Part shown: positions 13,433-25,231 of the stretch, in pieces
Layout: every line of letters begins with the position of its first letter
How positions within the stretch are numbered: position 1 is the stretch's first letter
Assembly: GCA_026686845.1 (NCBI GenBank)
Contig: JAIVEN010000008.1
Coordinates: 11,562,501 to 11,626,500 of the forward strand
Direction: 5' to 3'
Source of the DNA: Adenanthera pavonina
Taxonomy: Eukaryota > Streptophyta > Magnoliopsida > Fabales > Fabaceae
Length of the DNA stretch: 64,000 nt
Translations under genes and position numbers: made by a program
Notes under the pieces: model-generated
The model's database searches: none
What the model saw: the letters and a program-made list of their open reading frames with translations, nothing else
Told to the model about the DNA's origin: nothing

Positions 13433-15179
13433 TCTAATCAAAGATCCTTTGTTGGATTGCTGCATCTGTTAACTCACATTTGATATGACACCATTTCATG
13501 TCATTTGTGTTAATGATGATCTACGTGATTGCTTGGTTAGGAGGTTGCAACCTGATCCTAGACAAGGCATGAGTTTTCAGTCATCAACTTCTTATTTACT
13601 GGCTATTTCATTCACTTATTGTTTTGAGGACAATTATTTTCTTATGGTCTCATGTTCTCCTCACTCAATACTCCCAACTGCTCTCTTCTTCACATCCAAA
13701 CCCGTTATAATGTTAATCTTCCTCCATGCTTCTCTAGATTTGGTACACCTTCAGCATTGGGTAGATGGCTTGAATATTCGATGGGTCTCTGACCTGGGTA
13801 TCTACATTTATGTTCAGTTTTCTTCCATTAACAATGGTGTAGTATGGGGTAGAGGTGTACTTGCTAACAAATTACCATTGATTTCTAATGTGTATAGATA
13901 CCTTGTAATCTATGTCTCCCTTATTCAAAAGTGCTTGGGCAATCTTACCAAGTAATATCACCCTTTGCTTCTTCTTGTTAAGGGTCCCTTATTGTTACCT
14001 TCTAAGCATACTGGGGACTTTTACCTCAAATTGCTGATTAATATTCACTTTTTGACCTTGAGGACAAGGTCACTATTGATGGGGGAGGTAATGTCATGTT
14101 ACACCACGTGGATGCCTAATCTATTAGTGATGATGTGTTAAAGGCTCTAAATATTCAGGACACATGGATTACGTAAAAGCAATGGTGATTCAAGACAGTT
14201 AGTGAGGAAGTTACGAGACATGAATAATATCTAGAGTTGAGAAGATTGAGGGAGGGTGTGAAGAATGTTATGAGAACTCGCTTTGTTATTTTCTTCTCTC
14301 TATCTGAATATTCTGTTCTCTTTCTATTGATGTAATTTTGTGGCTTGTACCAAATTTCCATTGTTAATAAGATTTGCTTCGACTTCATTACTCTTTATGC
14401 ATTTCTTGTTTGATTATTGTTTCTGCAGGATAATAACCATAACAAAGTTACCTTGAGTTTGTCCTGTATTCAGAAAAGCATTGCTTTCTGTTAAGGCAAG
14501 GGGAGCCCCACCATTTTTCCCTTGCTTTTCTTCTTTCGACTCACTATGCTTAACTTTTGCATGTTTGAAAACATCATGTGGAGGCTTACCAGACACATGA
14601 TCAACATAACAAAAACTGATTGGCCGTCCACTGGAATCATTATATTCACAAACTGGGCCATAGAGATTCACGTCAAAGCCATTCCAAGGATCCCACAGTA
14701 TGTTAATACGAATAGAAAGGAATGAACCACGAGGAAACTCAGTTTTGGAGTAAATTGCATATCCTGTATTTGTTCTTCACAACTCTATCTCACACTTTCT
14801 GAGTCCAAATCGTTCTTCATACATGCAAATGAACAGTCCCATGGGATCTCCCTTTCGGAAAAATAATGCACCCCCACTAAAATCATCAACTTTAGCTTGT
14901 GGAAATGCCAAAAGCCCATTGTCATTATATCGTTGACTCACGAACACCATTTCTAATCTTTTAGGAATACCTTCACATAACTTGGACTGTGTAAAGCACC
15001 TTGTCGTGATTCACTCTCCAATAACAAATGCAAGTTTGTGATGGGTTGGAAAGTGAAGTGCAAATGAGGGCATTTTCTTCACCGAATTCTTCACTTGACC
15101 ATGTGTAGGACTCAGCCTTCAACGTTAGGTCTGGAAGCGTTATTACCCAATCAGTGCTCCGTAAGTTACCCATAAGCTA

Positions 15180-15345
15180 CTGAAATTTACAAGGAAAAGG
15201 TGTATAGATGGGTGAGGCTTGAGAGGCATGTTGGATGATAGACACAATAATTGAATAATATATATTGTGGCTGTCAAATTAAAACCAGCATAAATGCGTG
15301 AGAATAACTTTTACAAAGGAAAGAACTCAATTCCGTCAATTTATT
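15180..15345 (-). promoter_or_regulatory. Promoter module of gene copy 1
   Basis: On the minus strand, reading toward the ATG at 15173: a distal CTTTGTAAAAGTTATTCTC box (about 15301-15320), then CATGCCTCTC (15221-15230), then a TATA-like CTATACACC (about 15200-15207). The same three elements in the same order precede the other family members. Confidence 0.6.
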
Positions 15346-15499
15346 CGATGATGAAAATATTCAAATATATCCATAGTAAACTAAGAAGCTCTGAAGAATT
15401 TTAAGAGTTGGCACATTTGTGATAATATCTTTAGGCACTTTAAATTAGGGCCATTGAAAAGTTTTTAACATTTGTTTTAAGAGTTGGTACTCATATATA

Positions 15500-15725
15500 T
15501 GCCACTGAAATTTACGAGCAAGAGTTGTATATATAGCTGAGAGATGCTTGAGAGGCATGTTGGATGAAAGACACAATTCAATAATATATATTGTGGCTAT
15601 CAAAAAGTTGCATAAATGCCTGAGAATTAATAACGTTTGCAAAGGAAGAACTCAATTCCATTAATTTATTCGATGAAAGAATCGATCTATGATTGATGAG
15701 AATAACTTTTGCAAAGGGTCTTGGG
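15500..15725 (-). repeat. Orphan duplicate of the copy-1 promoter module
   Basis: The TATA-like run (TATATA, 15529-15534), the CATGCCTCTC box (15550-15559) and the distal AAAG-box block (about 15620-15660) repeat the copy-1 upstream region with a period of about 329 bases. A further piece of the distal box lies at 15698-15717. No coding sequence follows this copy, so it is a leftover of a local duplication. Confidence 0.65.
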
Positions 15726-16340
15726 TTTTTACCAAGTTAGTAAAAACCAAACTTTGTCATTGAACTGGTCAAGATGATAGTTTACGGTTCAATAGTTCAA
15801 CTGTGTTTGAACCGTAAACCAATATGTAGTAATAAAATAATATTTTTTTAATTTTATATGTTATATATTATTTAAAATATTATTAATATATTTTATAACC
15901 TAATATTAAAATATAAATAAATTAATATTCATCTATAATCATATTTTAAATATAAAATAGTGAACTACTATTTTATTTTTATATTATTTGTTAAGTAAAT
16001 TTATTATTATTAATAATTATATATTATAATAATACTTATATAATATTATAATGTTAAAAAGGTTTTATACAAAGATAATGTTATTTAGTACTAAAAACAA
16101 TATTAACTTATCTTAAAAACTAAAAAAAATTTTAAAAAAATTATGACCAATTCAAATCAGATCTAGATCAGTTCACGGCCAGTTTTCACCGGATCAAACC
16201 CGATTAGGCCAGTTCTTGACCAATTCTCACCAGCTCTATGATCTGCCAGTTTTACTTTTCTTCCAAACCAGACCAAGCACCAATTCATAGTCCAACAAAT
16301 TAAACTAGCCAGTCCAATCCCCTTTTTCGTTCATTGGTAT
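15726..16340. repeat. AT-rich repeat with GGTTCAA-type ends, unclassified
   Basis: A very AT-rich core (about 15835-16140) is bordered by sequences with repeated TTGAACCG/CGGTTCAA and CCAGTT words. Similar words recur at 18110-18440. This resembles a non-autonomous DNA element, but I could not define terminal repeats or a duplication. No gene is visible. 16440-16720 holds nothing I can identify. Confidence 0.3.
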
Positions 16341-16721
16341 TTCTCATGGAAGAGAAGAACACTCCAATAGTTGCCTTGTTATGAAAGCAGTTGACTTCGC
16401 ACAAATATACATACGTCAGCATTCCCCCTTCAGATATTAAAATAGGAAAAATTTTATTGAAAAATAAATCACAGATAATATTTATTCTATAGGATCTTAC
16501 AAATTTCTGGTCAAAAAAAAAATCTTACAAACTGTAGTGTAACTATTTTAAAAGATCAAATATCCAAATTTAAATTAAAAGTATCAAATTAATTTCACCC
16601 TCTTACTATTTGATTAAACTAATATTTTTTATTGCATACTGAGTTTGGTGCTGTAAATGGTAGGGATTCTGGTTCTAAGTCGTTGAGGGTTCAATTTTCC
16701 AATTTTGTATATGGAATAAAT

Positions 16722-17150
16722 CTATAACACCATACTTACAACCAAAACTTAACCATGAATTGGATCATAAACGACTCCAATAAGATGCTACGAATATTAG
16801 AAGGGCATTTACATAAGAAATCCTAGCTCAAAAGACCTAAAGAAAACCTAATATGATGAATAGTGGGTGTAAAATACAATGGAAGAGGGTCATCCATGGT
16901 TGAGATAGAAAAAGAACCCGAAACCTCAAAGTAGCAAGGTGAAGCCGCGACGCTAGTGGCTACTGCCCATATCAGTTTTTTGTTGATATTCATGCCCTAC
17001 TTTAATCGTGCATAACTTCTCACTTTGAACTCCAATCGACACAATTTTAAAACTTATAGGTCACCCTAAATCTCCTTTGACTATGAGCACAAACCACACC
17101 TCAAAATTCTTCCTCTTCATTTGTTACTAGCATATAGTCAAAGAAATAAC
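16722..17150 (-). repeat. Degenerate gypsy LTR 3' fragment
   Basis: On the minus strand the block ends GTATGGTGTTATA, a decayed version of the family terminus. Further in it has GTCGATTGGAGTTC and AAGTTATGCAC, matching the 3' third of solo LTRs A-C in the same order (AGTCAATCGGAGGT, AAGTTATG). The 5' part is absent. It is old and truncated. Confidence 0.5.
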
Positions 17151-17199
17151 TAAATCAAGCAAATCATATAAATATCTGGCCAAAAAAATATCATATGAC

Positions 17200-18110
17200 T
17201 ACATGTTAGTGCTTAATTACAATTGGAGCCACGCAAGATCATATTCTTGGACAGCGCTGTGCTAACAGCTGAAGCTATCATCACTGTAAAAAGATTGATT
17301 TTGTACTTCTTTCTAATAAAATGGTAATTCATTAGCCAATCAGCAATCAGCAATCAGCAAATGATTAGAAAAGGCATCAGAAATAGAGAACATCCTAGTG
17401 CTAGTTACTGGCATAAAGGATGGCTTAACATATAATTCAATTTTAATTAGATCAAGGGAATACATGTGGCTTACAACTCAAGCCATCATTATGTTCTACA
17501 CTTTAAGGTTTATAAATAATCAATAGTCAATAATTAATCAATTCCTCATGGTGTTGAAACTCGAAAAATTAAAATCAATTTTCATTTTCATTAGGCATCA
17601 AAACAAATTTGTTATTGTGGAAAAACATTGTCATCCACACGTTTATTCTATTTGATTCATTTTAGGAATTTTATGCTTGCATTATAAGAATAATTTAGAT
17701 ATACTGCATTCGTCCCATTTTATGTAGCGATTTGAAGTTATTCAAATAGACAAATAAAGTCAGTAAATAACCTAGATGATAGTAAAATTTATCAATATTT
17801 TACCAAAATATCATTTACTTAAATGTTGAAAGATGACTTATAATTCACTTAACATTGTTTGTAATGAATATTAAAATAGTAAAAAAGATAATTAATAATT
17901 CATTAAAAATATAAAACGATAGATAAATTGGGATATTTAAAATTTTCTAAAATAAAAAAAAATGAGATGAGGGGAGAAATTCAGGTCTCATGTTGCACAG
18001 CAATAAATGTGGAGGTGACCCCCTTTTCATTTTTTATTTTTGAATTCTTAGTGAAAAAGTTGCTGGTTATTGCACAACATCAATCAGAGCTACCCAGTAA
18101 AAGTTCCAAA
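17200..18110. repeat. Duplicated 3' flank of a family gene (unit shared with 43.9 and 52.2 kb)
   Basis: GGCATCAGAAAT, ATCAAGGGAATACATGT, GTGTTGAAACTC and TTGCACAGCAATAAATGT occur here in the same order as in 43915-44930 and 52171-53330. The block lies downstream (3') of the minus-strand gene copies in each case, so gene and flank were duplicated together. It is interrupted by a MITE at 17704-17976. No coding potential. Confidence 0.7.
17704..17976. mobile_element. Stowaway-like MITE
   Basis: The ends CTGCATTCGTCCC and GAGATGAGGGGAG are decayed forms of the Stowaway terminal repeat CTCCCTCCGTCCC. A TA lies at the left border and AA at the right. The paralogous segments at about 44835 and 53220 read straight through the site (GGATATAATTCA), so they are empty sites. 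About 273 bases, AT-rich, non-coding. Confidence 0.75.
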
Positions 18111-18440
18111 TGTGTTTGGACCAATGTTTAAAACCCAACTAAAACCTATGAACCAGTTCTAGAGCTAGTTTAAAACTTTATAGATTCAATCAAACCAATA
18201 ATAGCTAAGAAAGTTGCTGATTACTTGTCTGACCGGTTCAAACTATTTAACTTTTTTGAAAAGAAAAATTAGTTACAAAATAGCATCATTCTTAGGATAA
18301 TTTATTACTATCAATTCAATCTCAGCTCAACTATAGTCAAACCAATGAATCTTAAATTAGTATCTTAATTGATTTCATAGCCCGTCCGATTTTCAAAATA
18401 ACGATTTTCGGCTGCCTCAATCTAGCATCTAATCTATCTA
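18110..18440. repeat. GGTTCAA-rich repeat, unclassified
   Basis: Words such as ACCAGTTCTAGAGC and GACCGGTTCAAAC recall the repeat at 15726-16340. No ends or duplication were defined. The next segment, 18440-19002, holds no recognisable feature. Confidence 0.25.
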
Positions 18441-19002
18441 GTATGATATAAAATTTATAAGTGACATTATTCATGAGTTGTAAAAATAGTATAACTCCAG
18501 ACTCCATGTGAGATATAAATCCACATTCCAGTTATAATTAAAAGCTTGTCTTGAATATGGTTATTGAGTATAATTAAGAACCTGGTGTCATTTAATAACA
18601 ACTTGACTACTATTTTCCTATGCAGAAATTAAGTATATAAGTCAAATCACTTGCGAATCATGTGACTTGCTATATATTTATTTGAAATAATGATAAATTG
18701 ATTCGGTAAGAACAACTTGGTCAACAATTGAGTAACACTAGTTTTTCTTTCTTTTACATTAAGCCTACGTACCATTTGCTATACGATCAATCATCCTACG
18801 TTGCATGTGAAAGTTTTTATTATGAATATATTTATGTCCCATGTCTGCTATCAGGTTGGGCTAGTCCAAATAGTCTTTGACCATATTACCCCTAAAGAAC
18901 CATTTGAAATGATTCATTATGTCGATAATGTAAAATAAGTTTGCTTCAAAGTCCATCATCTTCTACTATCCCCTCAGACATGGATAGAACTAAATTAAAT
19001 AG

Positions 19003-21235
19003 TGTAACACCCCTCATGGTATTTGTTTTAGTATTGTGTGCAGAACCAAAGGAAACAGGACGGAGGAAGGCTCAAGTAGAGGAAAATAGAGCTCCATGCC
19101 ACGGCTAGAAGCATGGCCACCACGGTGAGAGGGTGTCTAGTGGCTCTTTCCGGCTAAAAACATGGTGGAGTGGCGGCGAGCAACCTTAAAGCCGCAGCGA
19201 GAGTCAAGTTTCTAGTTTAAATCAGAAACATTTCGGTCAGTCGGACATGAAGGAAAAAAAAAACAAAGAAAACAGAGGGAGAACATGAAAGCTCTGCTAG
19301 GGCTTGCTAGATTTGGCCTTGGGAAGTAATTTTTGGGTCTCAAGAGCTTGGATTCACATTGGTAAGTGATCCCTACTCTTTTCTCTCCATTTTCTTTGGT
19401 TTAAATTTGAGACCTTAGGTTAGGCTAAAGTAGTTGAATTGTGATGTTTGATTTAATGGTATATTATATTAATTGAGGTATTATGGTATTGTAAAGGTTG
19501 TTTGGTAGCCTGAAAGGGATTCAAGTGTGTTGGACGAATCGAGAAATTTGTGGAATTTGCGTGTATGGTATTGACACTTGAGGTAACTGAGTGTTTGTTT
19601 GTATGATATTGTATGATAGTACGTATATTTGTGTATATATTTATGTTTTTTTTATACCACAATATAGATATATTTGTGTGTACTGTTTTCTATATATCGT
19701 GATATGTACATATCTAGATGATGATTATGATGATGATGTTGATGTAATATGAGATGATGCATGCATGACATTATGACATATGATGATAATGATTATATGA
19801 TGATATGAGCATCACCACATGGCATTGTGAGATTGTGATATATGGTGGATTGGGTGGTGATAATGATATGATATACAATGATATGATTATGATGATATAT
19901 GATTAGGGAGGATAAGGATAGGATCCCTGTAGCTAAATCCTCCCTTATGGCCAGGGGAGCTAGGCGGCAATGGATTGCACCTTCCCTAAATAACCACTAA
20001 TTCGAAGTGGTCCAGGGGAAGAAGAGCCACAGTCTGAGCACTAGTGTAACCTTTGGCCGGGTTGCTTTAGTGTAAGGTGAGCTTGGTGATGTCTCGGAAT
20101 CAGTCTTCACTTACTATTGGAAGGGAATTACCTATATGAAATGTCCTGTTATGATGATAGCCCGTGGTTCTAACTATGTGCAAGGGAGACAGGCATTCCA
20201 TTCATTTCACGTTGCATTCATAAATTGTATGAGATATATGTATATATATGTGCGTGTATGGTTGTTCCCGGTTACTGAGACATTGTCTCACACCCTTCTC
20301 GCATGAACTAACCTTTCAGGTCCACAGTTCTGGCACTAGTCCGAAGAAAACGCGTGAGTAGCATTGGATATGGGAATACTAGGTCTATGTAGTATATGTG
20401 TAATTTGGATAATGTATCTTGTGCCAAGTAGCATAGAATGTTTTGCAATTGATGTATGACATGGATATGGATTGTATGGATTGATATTGTATGTATGGTT
20501 ATATATGTGGAATTGTGTTGTATATGTTGTGTATGCTGAATGATGGTGTTTGTGTGATTCGGGGTGTTGAGGAGTCTGTGTGGTAGTATTTATAAGCCCC
20601 AAGGGTGTTTGGGCCTCGTTAGTGTGTTTTAGAGCTTGTAGCCCTTTTTGTCAAATGGGGTTCAAGGGGGCCAAATCTTAGAGAAATGATTCCTTTGGGA
20701 TGAAACCTCTTTGGACAAGTGGTTTGAGTGGTTTTGGACCTATGTGAATGGTCCCGAGTGGTTGAATTACCTTTGGTGGCAAATAGGAGTGGTGAGTTGT
20801 GAATTTTGGTCAAAAAGTGAACAAAATGGTGTCAGGTATCCAGAATTTCCATACGGAGTTGCATTGAGGTGAATATGGTGTCTATGGATAGATTGAAACT
20901 AGATTGACTTGTAGGAGTTGGAATCAGGTCAATCGGAGGTCGGAACATAAAGTTATGTGCATTGGAAGTTTACCCCAGTGTTGGATTTTTACTGGTGTGG
21001 AAATCAGTATGGGGTGCTGTGATACCAGAGAGTCTAATAGCGTTGTAAAATAGGGGAGGTCTGGAGCCGCAATGGTGCTATAGCAGCTGCGGCCCCAGCT
21101 TAGATTTTGATGTTGTTTGATTTGTTTCCGCTGCTCTGAAGTTTTGGAAAGTTGTTTTAAGATGTTTGGGTTGTGATTGGTAGGATTTTGAAGATTTTAG
21201 TCAAGTCTGGAGGTGGTAGGAGGTAGGGTGTTACA
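19003..21235 (+). mobile_element. Solo LTR C, Tekay-like gypsy family
   Basis: A 2233-base unit, TGTAACACCCC...GGGTGTTACA, with a perfect target-site duplication AATAG (18998-19002 and 21236-21240). It is collinear with A, B and D. It inserted at the edge of the gene copy 2 fragment. No internal coding region remains. Confidence 0.9.
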
Positions 21236-21237
21236 AA

Positions 21238-21350
21238 TAGGCTTGTCGTGCGAGAGTTAGAGAAACTGCTCCTTGCTTGCCATGATAGATTACTACACTC
21301 TTGTCATCTTTATTAGAAACATTTGGAGGCTAACGTGATACCATACAAAA
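21238..21350 (-). pseudogene. Gene copy 2 fragment (C-terminal repeat segment)
   Basis: The minus strand reads PPNVSNKDDKSVVIYHGKQG followed by LARQA. This matches the repeat region of copy 3 (PNVFDKDEKGVVVSHGKQGG) and of copy 8. An in-frame stop precedes PPN. Homology stops at the solo LTR border. It lies directly 3' of copy 3 and looks like a partial tandem duplication. Confidence 0.7.
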
Positions 21351-21419
21351 TGTATAAACACATTCGTCAACGCACATGAATGACTTGCCTTACACGAAAT
21401 AAAATAGAAAACACCTACA

Positions 21420-22451
21420 CTAGGAACCTTTGTACTGAATCCTACCCGCTTGATCTATTATAACTTGGCTGTGACTGATACTAATGATGTTGCCATTGAA
21501 ATTACCTTGAATTTGTCCTTCATTCCTTAAAGTATTGGCTTGTGGTGCGAGAATTAGAGGAGCCCCTCCTTGCTTTCCATGAGAGACTACTACACCCTTC
21601 TCATCTTTATCAAAAACATTTGGGGAAGCTCCTCCTTTCTTGCCATAATAGGCTACTACACCCTTTTTATCTTCTTGGGGATGAACTATCTGGTATCCGT
21701 AATTTTTGACTGGTTTGGATCTAGGACGTCGGAGCCAGTCGTGAGTAAGGGAAGACTCACCAAACGTGTTTAGGATCCCCTTTCTATGTTGGATAGAATC
21801 ATTTGAAGGCTTACTTGATACCACATGATCAATTGGACCAAAAGCTACTACATGGGGATCATCAGAAAGCTTCACTTCTTGTGTTTTGGCCTTAAAATCT
21901 ATCACATCCTTAGTTTTGATGAGAGCAGGCGACTTACAACAATAATATGGGCCTAAAAGCTTAACTTCAAGGCCATCCTTGGGATTACATAGTATCAACA
22001 AAAAATAAATCAGAGCTTTACTCCTATCACTGAATGAAAAATGCTCAATATTGTAATACTCTCTCTCTATTTCATTTTTACCTAGGCACATGTATTTACA
22101 CACAGAAAACTTACCATCCCTTAGTACTCCACGTGCAGGATACGTCCATTCTGTACCATGGGATTGGAGTCTTTCATCAAAGAAATGCCCCGTGAAATCA
22201 TATTTGGGAGGAACCAACTTGAAAACGCCATTGTTATCTCTTTCAACCTCGAACTCCACATCTGCTCTTATTGGATTATGTCTATCCAAGCAATCGGTGA
22301 GTGTGAAAAGCACCTTCTGGCGGTTCACACTGAAACGAGAGGTGCAAGTTCTTGAAGGTTTTATAAGTGAAGTGTAAATGAGAGTGCACTCCTGAGGGAA
22401 CTCTTCACTTGACCATTTGAATAGTTCAACTTTAACGTGCTCGGGATGCAT
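21420..22451 (-). CDS. Gene copy 3, 343-aa uncharacterised family protein
   Basis: I do not recognise the family. The frame is open from ATG at 22451. The N-terminal domain starts almost at once (VELFKWSSEEF, residues 8-18; TLIYTS 23-28; NPIRADVEFEVERDNNGVF 59-77). Compared with paralogues it lacks the first 10-20 residues and so the MGxxxS myristoylation-type start. It carries an extended middle section with a roughly 22-residue tandem repeat (DKKGVVAYYGKKGGA 261-275; DEKGVVVSHGKQGGA 283-297). The C-terminus has the family signature NEGQIQGNFNG (310-320) and ends IQYKGS. There is no signal peptide, and I can confirm no transmembrane segment. Lysine/glycine-rich repeats suggest a flexible linker. 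It may be functional with changed localisation, or drifting. A single exon is assumed. Confidence 0.7.
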   Translation of the reverse strand: MHPEHVKVELFKWSSEEFPQECTLIYTSLIKPSRTCTSRFSVNRQKVLFTLTDCLDRHNPIRADVEFEVERDNNGVFKLVPPKYDFTGHFFDERLQSHGTEWTYPARGVLRDGKFSVCKYMCLGKNEIEREYYNIEHFSFSDRSKALIYFLLILCNPKDGLEVKLLGPYYCCKSPALIKTKDVIDFKAKTQEVKLSDDPHVVAFGPIDHVVSSKPSNDSIQHRKGILNTFGESSLTHDWLRRPRSKPVKNYGYQIVHPQEDKKGVVAYYGKKGGASPNVFDKDEKGVVVSHGKQGGAPLILAPQANTLRNEGQIQGNFNGNIISISHSQVIIDQAGRIQYKGS

Positions 22452-22504
22452 TATTGAGTAGCTTATCTCCTTGCATTCACCGCATCAACCTATTAAACTT
22501 TCAC

Positions 22505-22660
22505 GGACAAGAGGTGTATATAGATGTGCATCCTCTGGTGTTATATTGCAGGGACGGAACCACGTATTTAATTGAGATAACATTTATGGCTGTGTAAGAC
22601 CAGCATATATGCGTGAGAATAACTTTTGCCGAGGAAGAATTTGATTCCATCTAATCTTTA
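22505..22660 (-). promoter_or_regulatory. Promoter module of gene copy 3
   Basis: On the minus strand: a distal GGCAAAAGTTATTCTC box (about 22613-22630) and a TATA box CTATATACACC (core 22517-22522), about 65 bases from the ATG. The middle TGCCYCTC box seen in other members is poorly kept (GAGGATGCAC instead). This is the most diverged promoter of the set. Confidence 0.5.
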
Positions 22661-23148
22661 TCTAAAAGGATCTTTCAATGATGACCCTTCATTCACTCTG
22701 GATGTATTCGTGTAGTTATTGTATAAAACTACTGCTGCAAAACAATAGTTTAATATAAATATATATATATACTATTCAACTTGCAAAGGGTCTCGCATTT
22801 TATTTTTTGCTGGTCTCTTGTTTTGGGGATTCAACTTAATTTTTTTTAAAGGAAAATTGAAGACAAACAATTTTTTTATAAAAAAAAGAATGATATTGTG
22901 CCAAATTTTCAGCAGTGGCTGGTGTTTTCGATTATTATATAAAAACTAAAATTCTTATCAATATAAAATGTAAAATTCATTACAAGTTATACAGTATTTA
23001 TAAGCAATAAATAATATGGTTGATTATTTTAAATTCTATACAAACACAGAGACCCACAGGCCACAACTTGTTGACAAATTATATACATAGCGGAAGTCGA
23101 TTCTCTGCTGACAACAAATCAACATCGTCTGAATTTCCAAATGCGTTA

Positions 23149-23434
23149 CACCTACACTTTATTTGCTTCAAAATATAGTTTTTATTTGATTAATTATACA
23201 AAAATTAAGAAAAATAGTTTTACTTATTAAATTTATCAAAAAAATATATTATTTTCTAATAGTACCTATATTTAATGTATTATATTTAAAATTTATTATC
23301 TCTCTTATATATAATTATAGATAATGAAAAAATAGGAAAAAAAACATTTAATATTTTAAAAATTACCAAATGGGATTTAATATTTTAGATAAAAAAACTT
23401 TGAAAATAAAACTTATATTTTGAGATGGAAGGAG
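23149..23434. mobile_element. Stowaway-like MITE
   Basis: The ends are inverted repeats: CACCTACACTTTATTTGCTT on the left, and the right end reverse-complemented starts CTCCTTCCATCTC. Both continue into the matching CAAAATATA. TA flanks both sides (23147-23148 and 23435-23436). About 286 bases, AT-rich, non-coding. The surrounding 22690-23148 and 23435-24480 are AT-rich flank. Part of this (23930-24110) is duplicated at 47690-47860. Confidence 0.65.
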
Positions 23435-25231
23435 TATTCATTTTAAAAAAAAAAGTTAGACAAAAAGTAAAATAATATCTTAATTGCAAAATTTTTAGAA
23501 AACAATATTTAATAACAAAAAACAAATAAAATTTGGATTTTTCAAAATAAAATTAAAATTAAAACTGAATTAATTATGTTATTTTCTTTTTTGGGCCCGA
23601 TATGTTACTCTAAAACAGCAGCAATAACGCTGTGGTGATTTTTTTTACAGTAGCAGAGATAATGGATCCAATAGTTTATACACGGTAATATAAATTTTTT
23701 ATCTAATTCTACAATTTTATAAACGAGGGAGCATATTTTCACTCTCCGATTCAGGGTTTGTTTGATTTGTCTTTTAACAAATCAAATTATGATTTTTAAC
23801 CATTATTTTCTTAAAAATTATCTAAACAGGTTTGTGATAAACTTCTCTACTTTTATCTAAACTTCATTTTTATAAACTGTAGTTATTCTAAATGATCTTT
23901 TACAAAATGACAATACACTTTATTTCCAAAAGTTTTCGGACCATTGTTGAGCCAAATTTCGAATTCATTGATTTTTTTTTTTTGTGCCATGAATTCGTTG
24001 GTTACTTCTTAATTCATAACTACTATCTAAAATCTAAAATTTTCTCGCGGTTTGAGAGAATCTCCCAATGCCATTTTCACCCGTGGCTCCATTCCCACAA
24101 ACTGAATTAGTCAAAAAAGGCATCAGAATCTGAATACAACCCCGCCGCCACTGGCTAAGCAGAACAAGAATAAAAAAATACATGTAAACAAATAATTGAA
24201 CGAGAGCACTTTCCGACTGATGAGCACCATGTATTCATAAGTGTTTGAACTCTCTATATCAAGTCTGGACAATTTAAATTTGATTATATTTTATTATTAT
24301 ATTTTTAATATATTTTTAATTTTATTAAATAAAAAATTTAAAATAAATATAATTTTATAAATACCATTTTAAAAAAAATTATTATTATATAAAAAAATTA
24401 AAATAATAAATTGTAAATCTAAAACATTCAAATTAAATCATTCAAATTAAAACTGGATGATTTAAATTTGACTATAGTGATACTCATCACAAATGAGCAC
24501 CCGTGGCACCACCAAAAGAGGATTCATAATTGAACTGTCCCATCGTGTTTTGCACTGTCCCATCTGAAGCTTTTTTTTCCTGCCAAAAAACAAATAATAT
24601 TAAAGAAAGCAACAGTACAACATAAATAGGCCCAAAAAACAGCCAACAAACCCTACGCAAAACAACAAATCTAACCCGATCCAGACTCAACCCTACCTGA
24701 CTCTCCACAAACCAAACCAAAAGGAGTGTAGCGGAAGCCACCCCAAAGCTACCTTCAACCACCACAAACACCAATGCTGTAGATAAGGAAGAACAAGCCA
24801 ACAAACAAAAACAAAGGCAAACAAGAAAGCAAACCCAAAAACAAAGGACACCACCCCCTAAACCTAGACAACACCCAACGCAGCCGCCACCTCGCCTAAG
24901 ATGTGCAACCATAACACCATCATTGGGGATGGGGATTCTAAGAACCACCCATTTTAGACCCATCCCTTCCATCAACAAATCTGTCCGATCAACAACAGAT
25001 TTTGATAAAACTCCATGCGTAGAAATCGCAGGAAACCAAACCTCAACAAACATAGTTGAAGCAAACGGACAAACAATTGTCAGAAATCGCCACTTCCCCT
25101 TATCGTCGAATCTGCCCATCTGACGACATCAAATAGCAGTGACCAAGGGACTCTCCAACAACCTGCAAACCCTAAAACATAGAAGAACGCCACCAGACCC
25201 ACAACAAAAAAAGAACGAGATGCACACACAC

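Larger units (their letters stand above)
9797..14444 (+). mobile_element. LTR retrotransposon inserted in gene copy 1
   Basis: Two similar LTRs, 9797-10151 and 14092-14444 (about 354 bases each, TGTCATGTTAC...ACCATAACA), bound the element. A perfect target-site duplication AAGTT flanks it. After the left LTR, joining 10152-10171 to 13098 restores a primer-binding-like TAGTGCTTTCATTGAGAGC. Before the right LTR is a polypurine tract (GATGGGGGAGGTAA, 14078-14091). Both place the element on the plus strand. With the nested insertions removed, the internal region is only about 1.0 kb, with a gag-like start and no RT or integrase, so this is a non-autonomous or internally deleted copy. The LTRs differ at many positions, so it is not recent. 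Confidence 0.88.
9698..15173 (-). pseudogene. Gene copy 1 of the MGxxxS/GNFNGS family, split by a retrotransposon
   Basis: The coding sequence starts at 15173 (MGNLRSTDW, an N-myristoylation-type start). It runs through YTWSSEEF and ALICTS to about 14973, where a small deletion shifts the frame. It continues in another frame with an internal stop after KCEIEL, then GPVCEYNDSSGRP, HVSGKPPHDV and NTGQTQGNF at 14450. There a 4.6-kb LTR retrotransposon interrupts it. The missing tail lies beyond the element at 9698-9796 and reads GNFNGSNFKDCHVVIGEG, then SMQFKGF, then a stop at 9698. The duplicated AAGTT (9792-9796 and 14445-14449) shows this was one gene. It is certainly non-functional, but it supplies a useful ancestral C-terminus. 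Function of the family is unknown. Confidence 0.85.

Noticed and set aside
13485..13955. 156-codon frame as a retrotransposon protein
   Set aside because: No Gag, protease, RT or integrase motif, and it lies in the internal region of a deleted element.
24487..25119. 210-codon minus-strand frame as a host gene
   Set aside because: The second half is hydrophobic low-complexity sequence. No family resemblance; it lies within a repeat split by a solo LTR, and codon texture is unlike the genes here.
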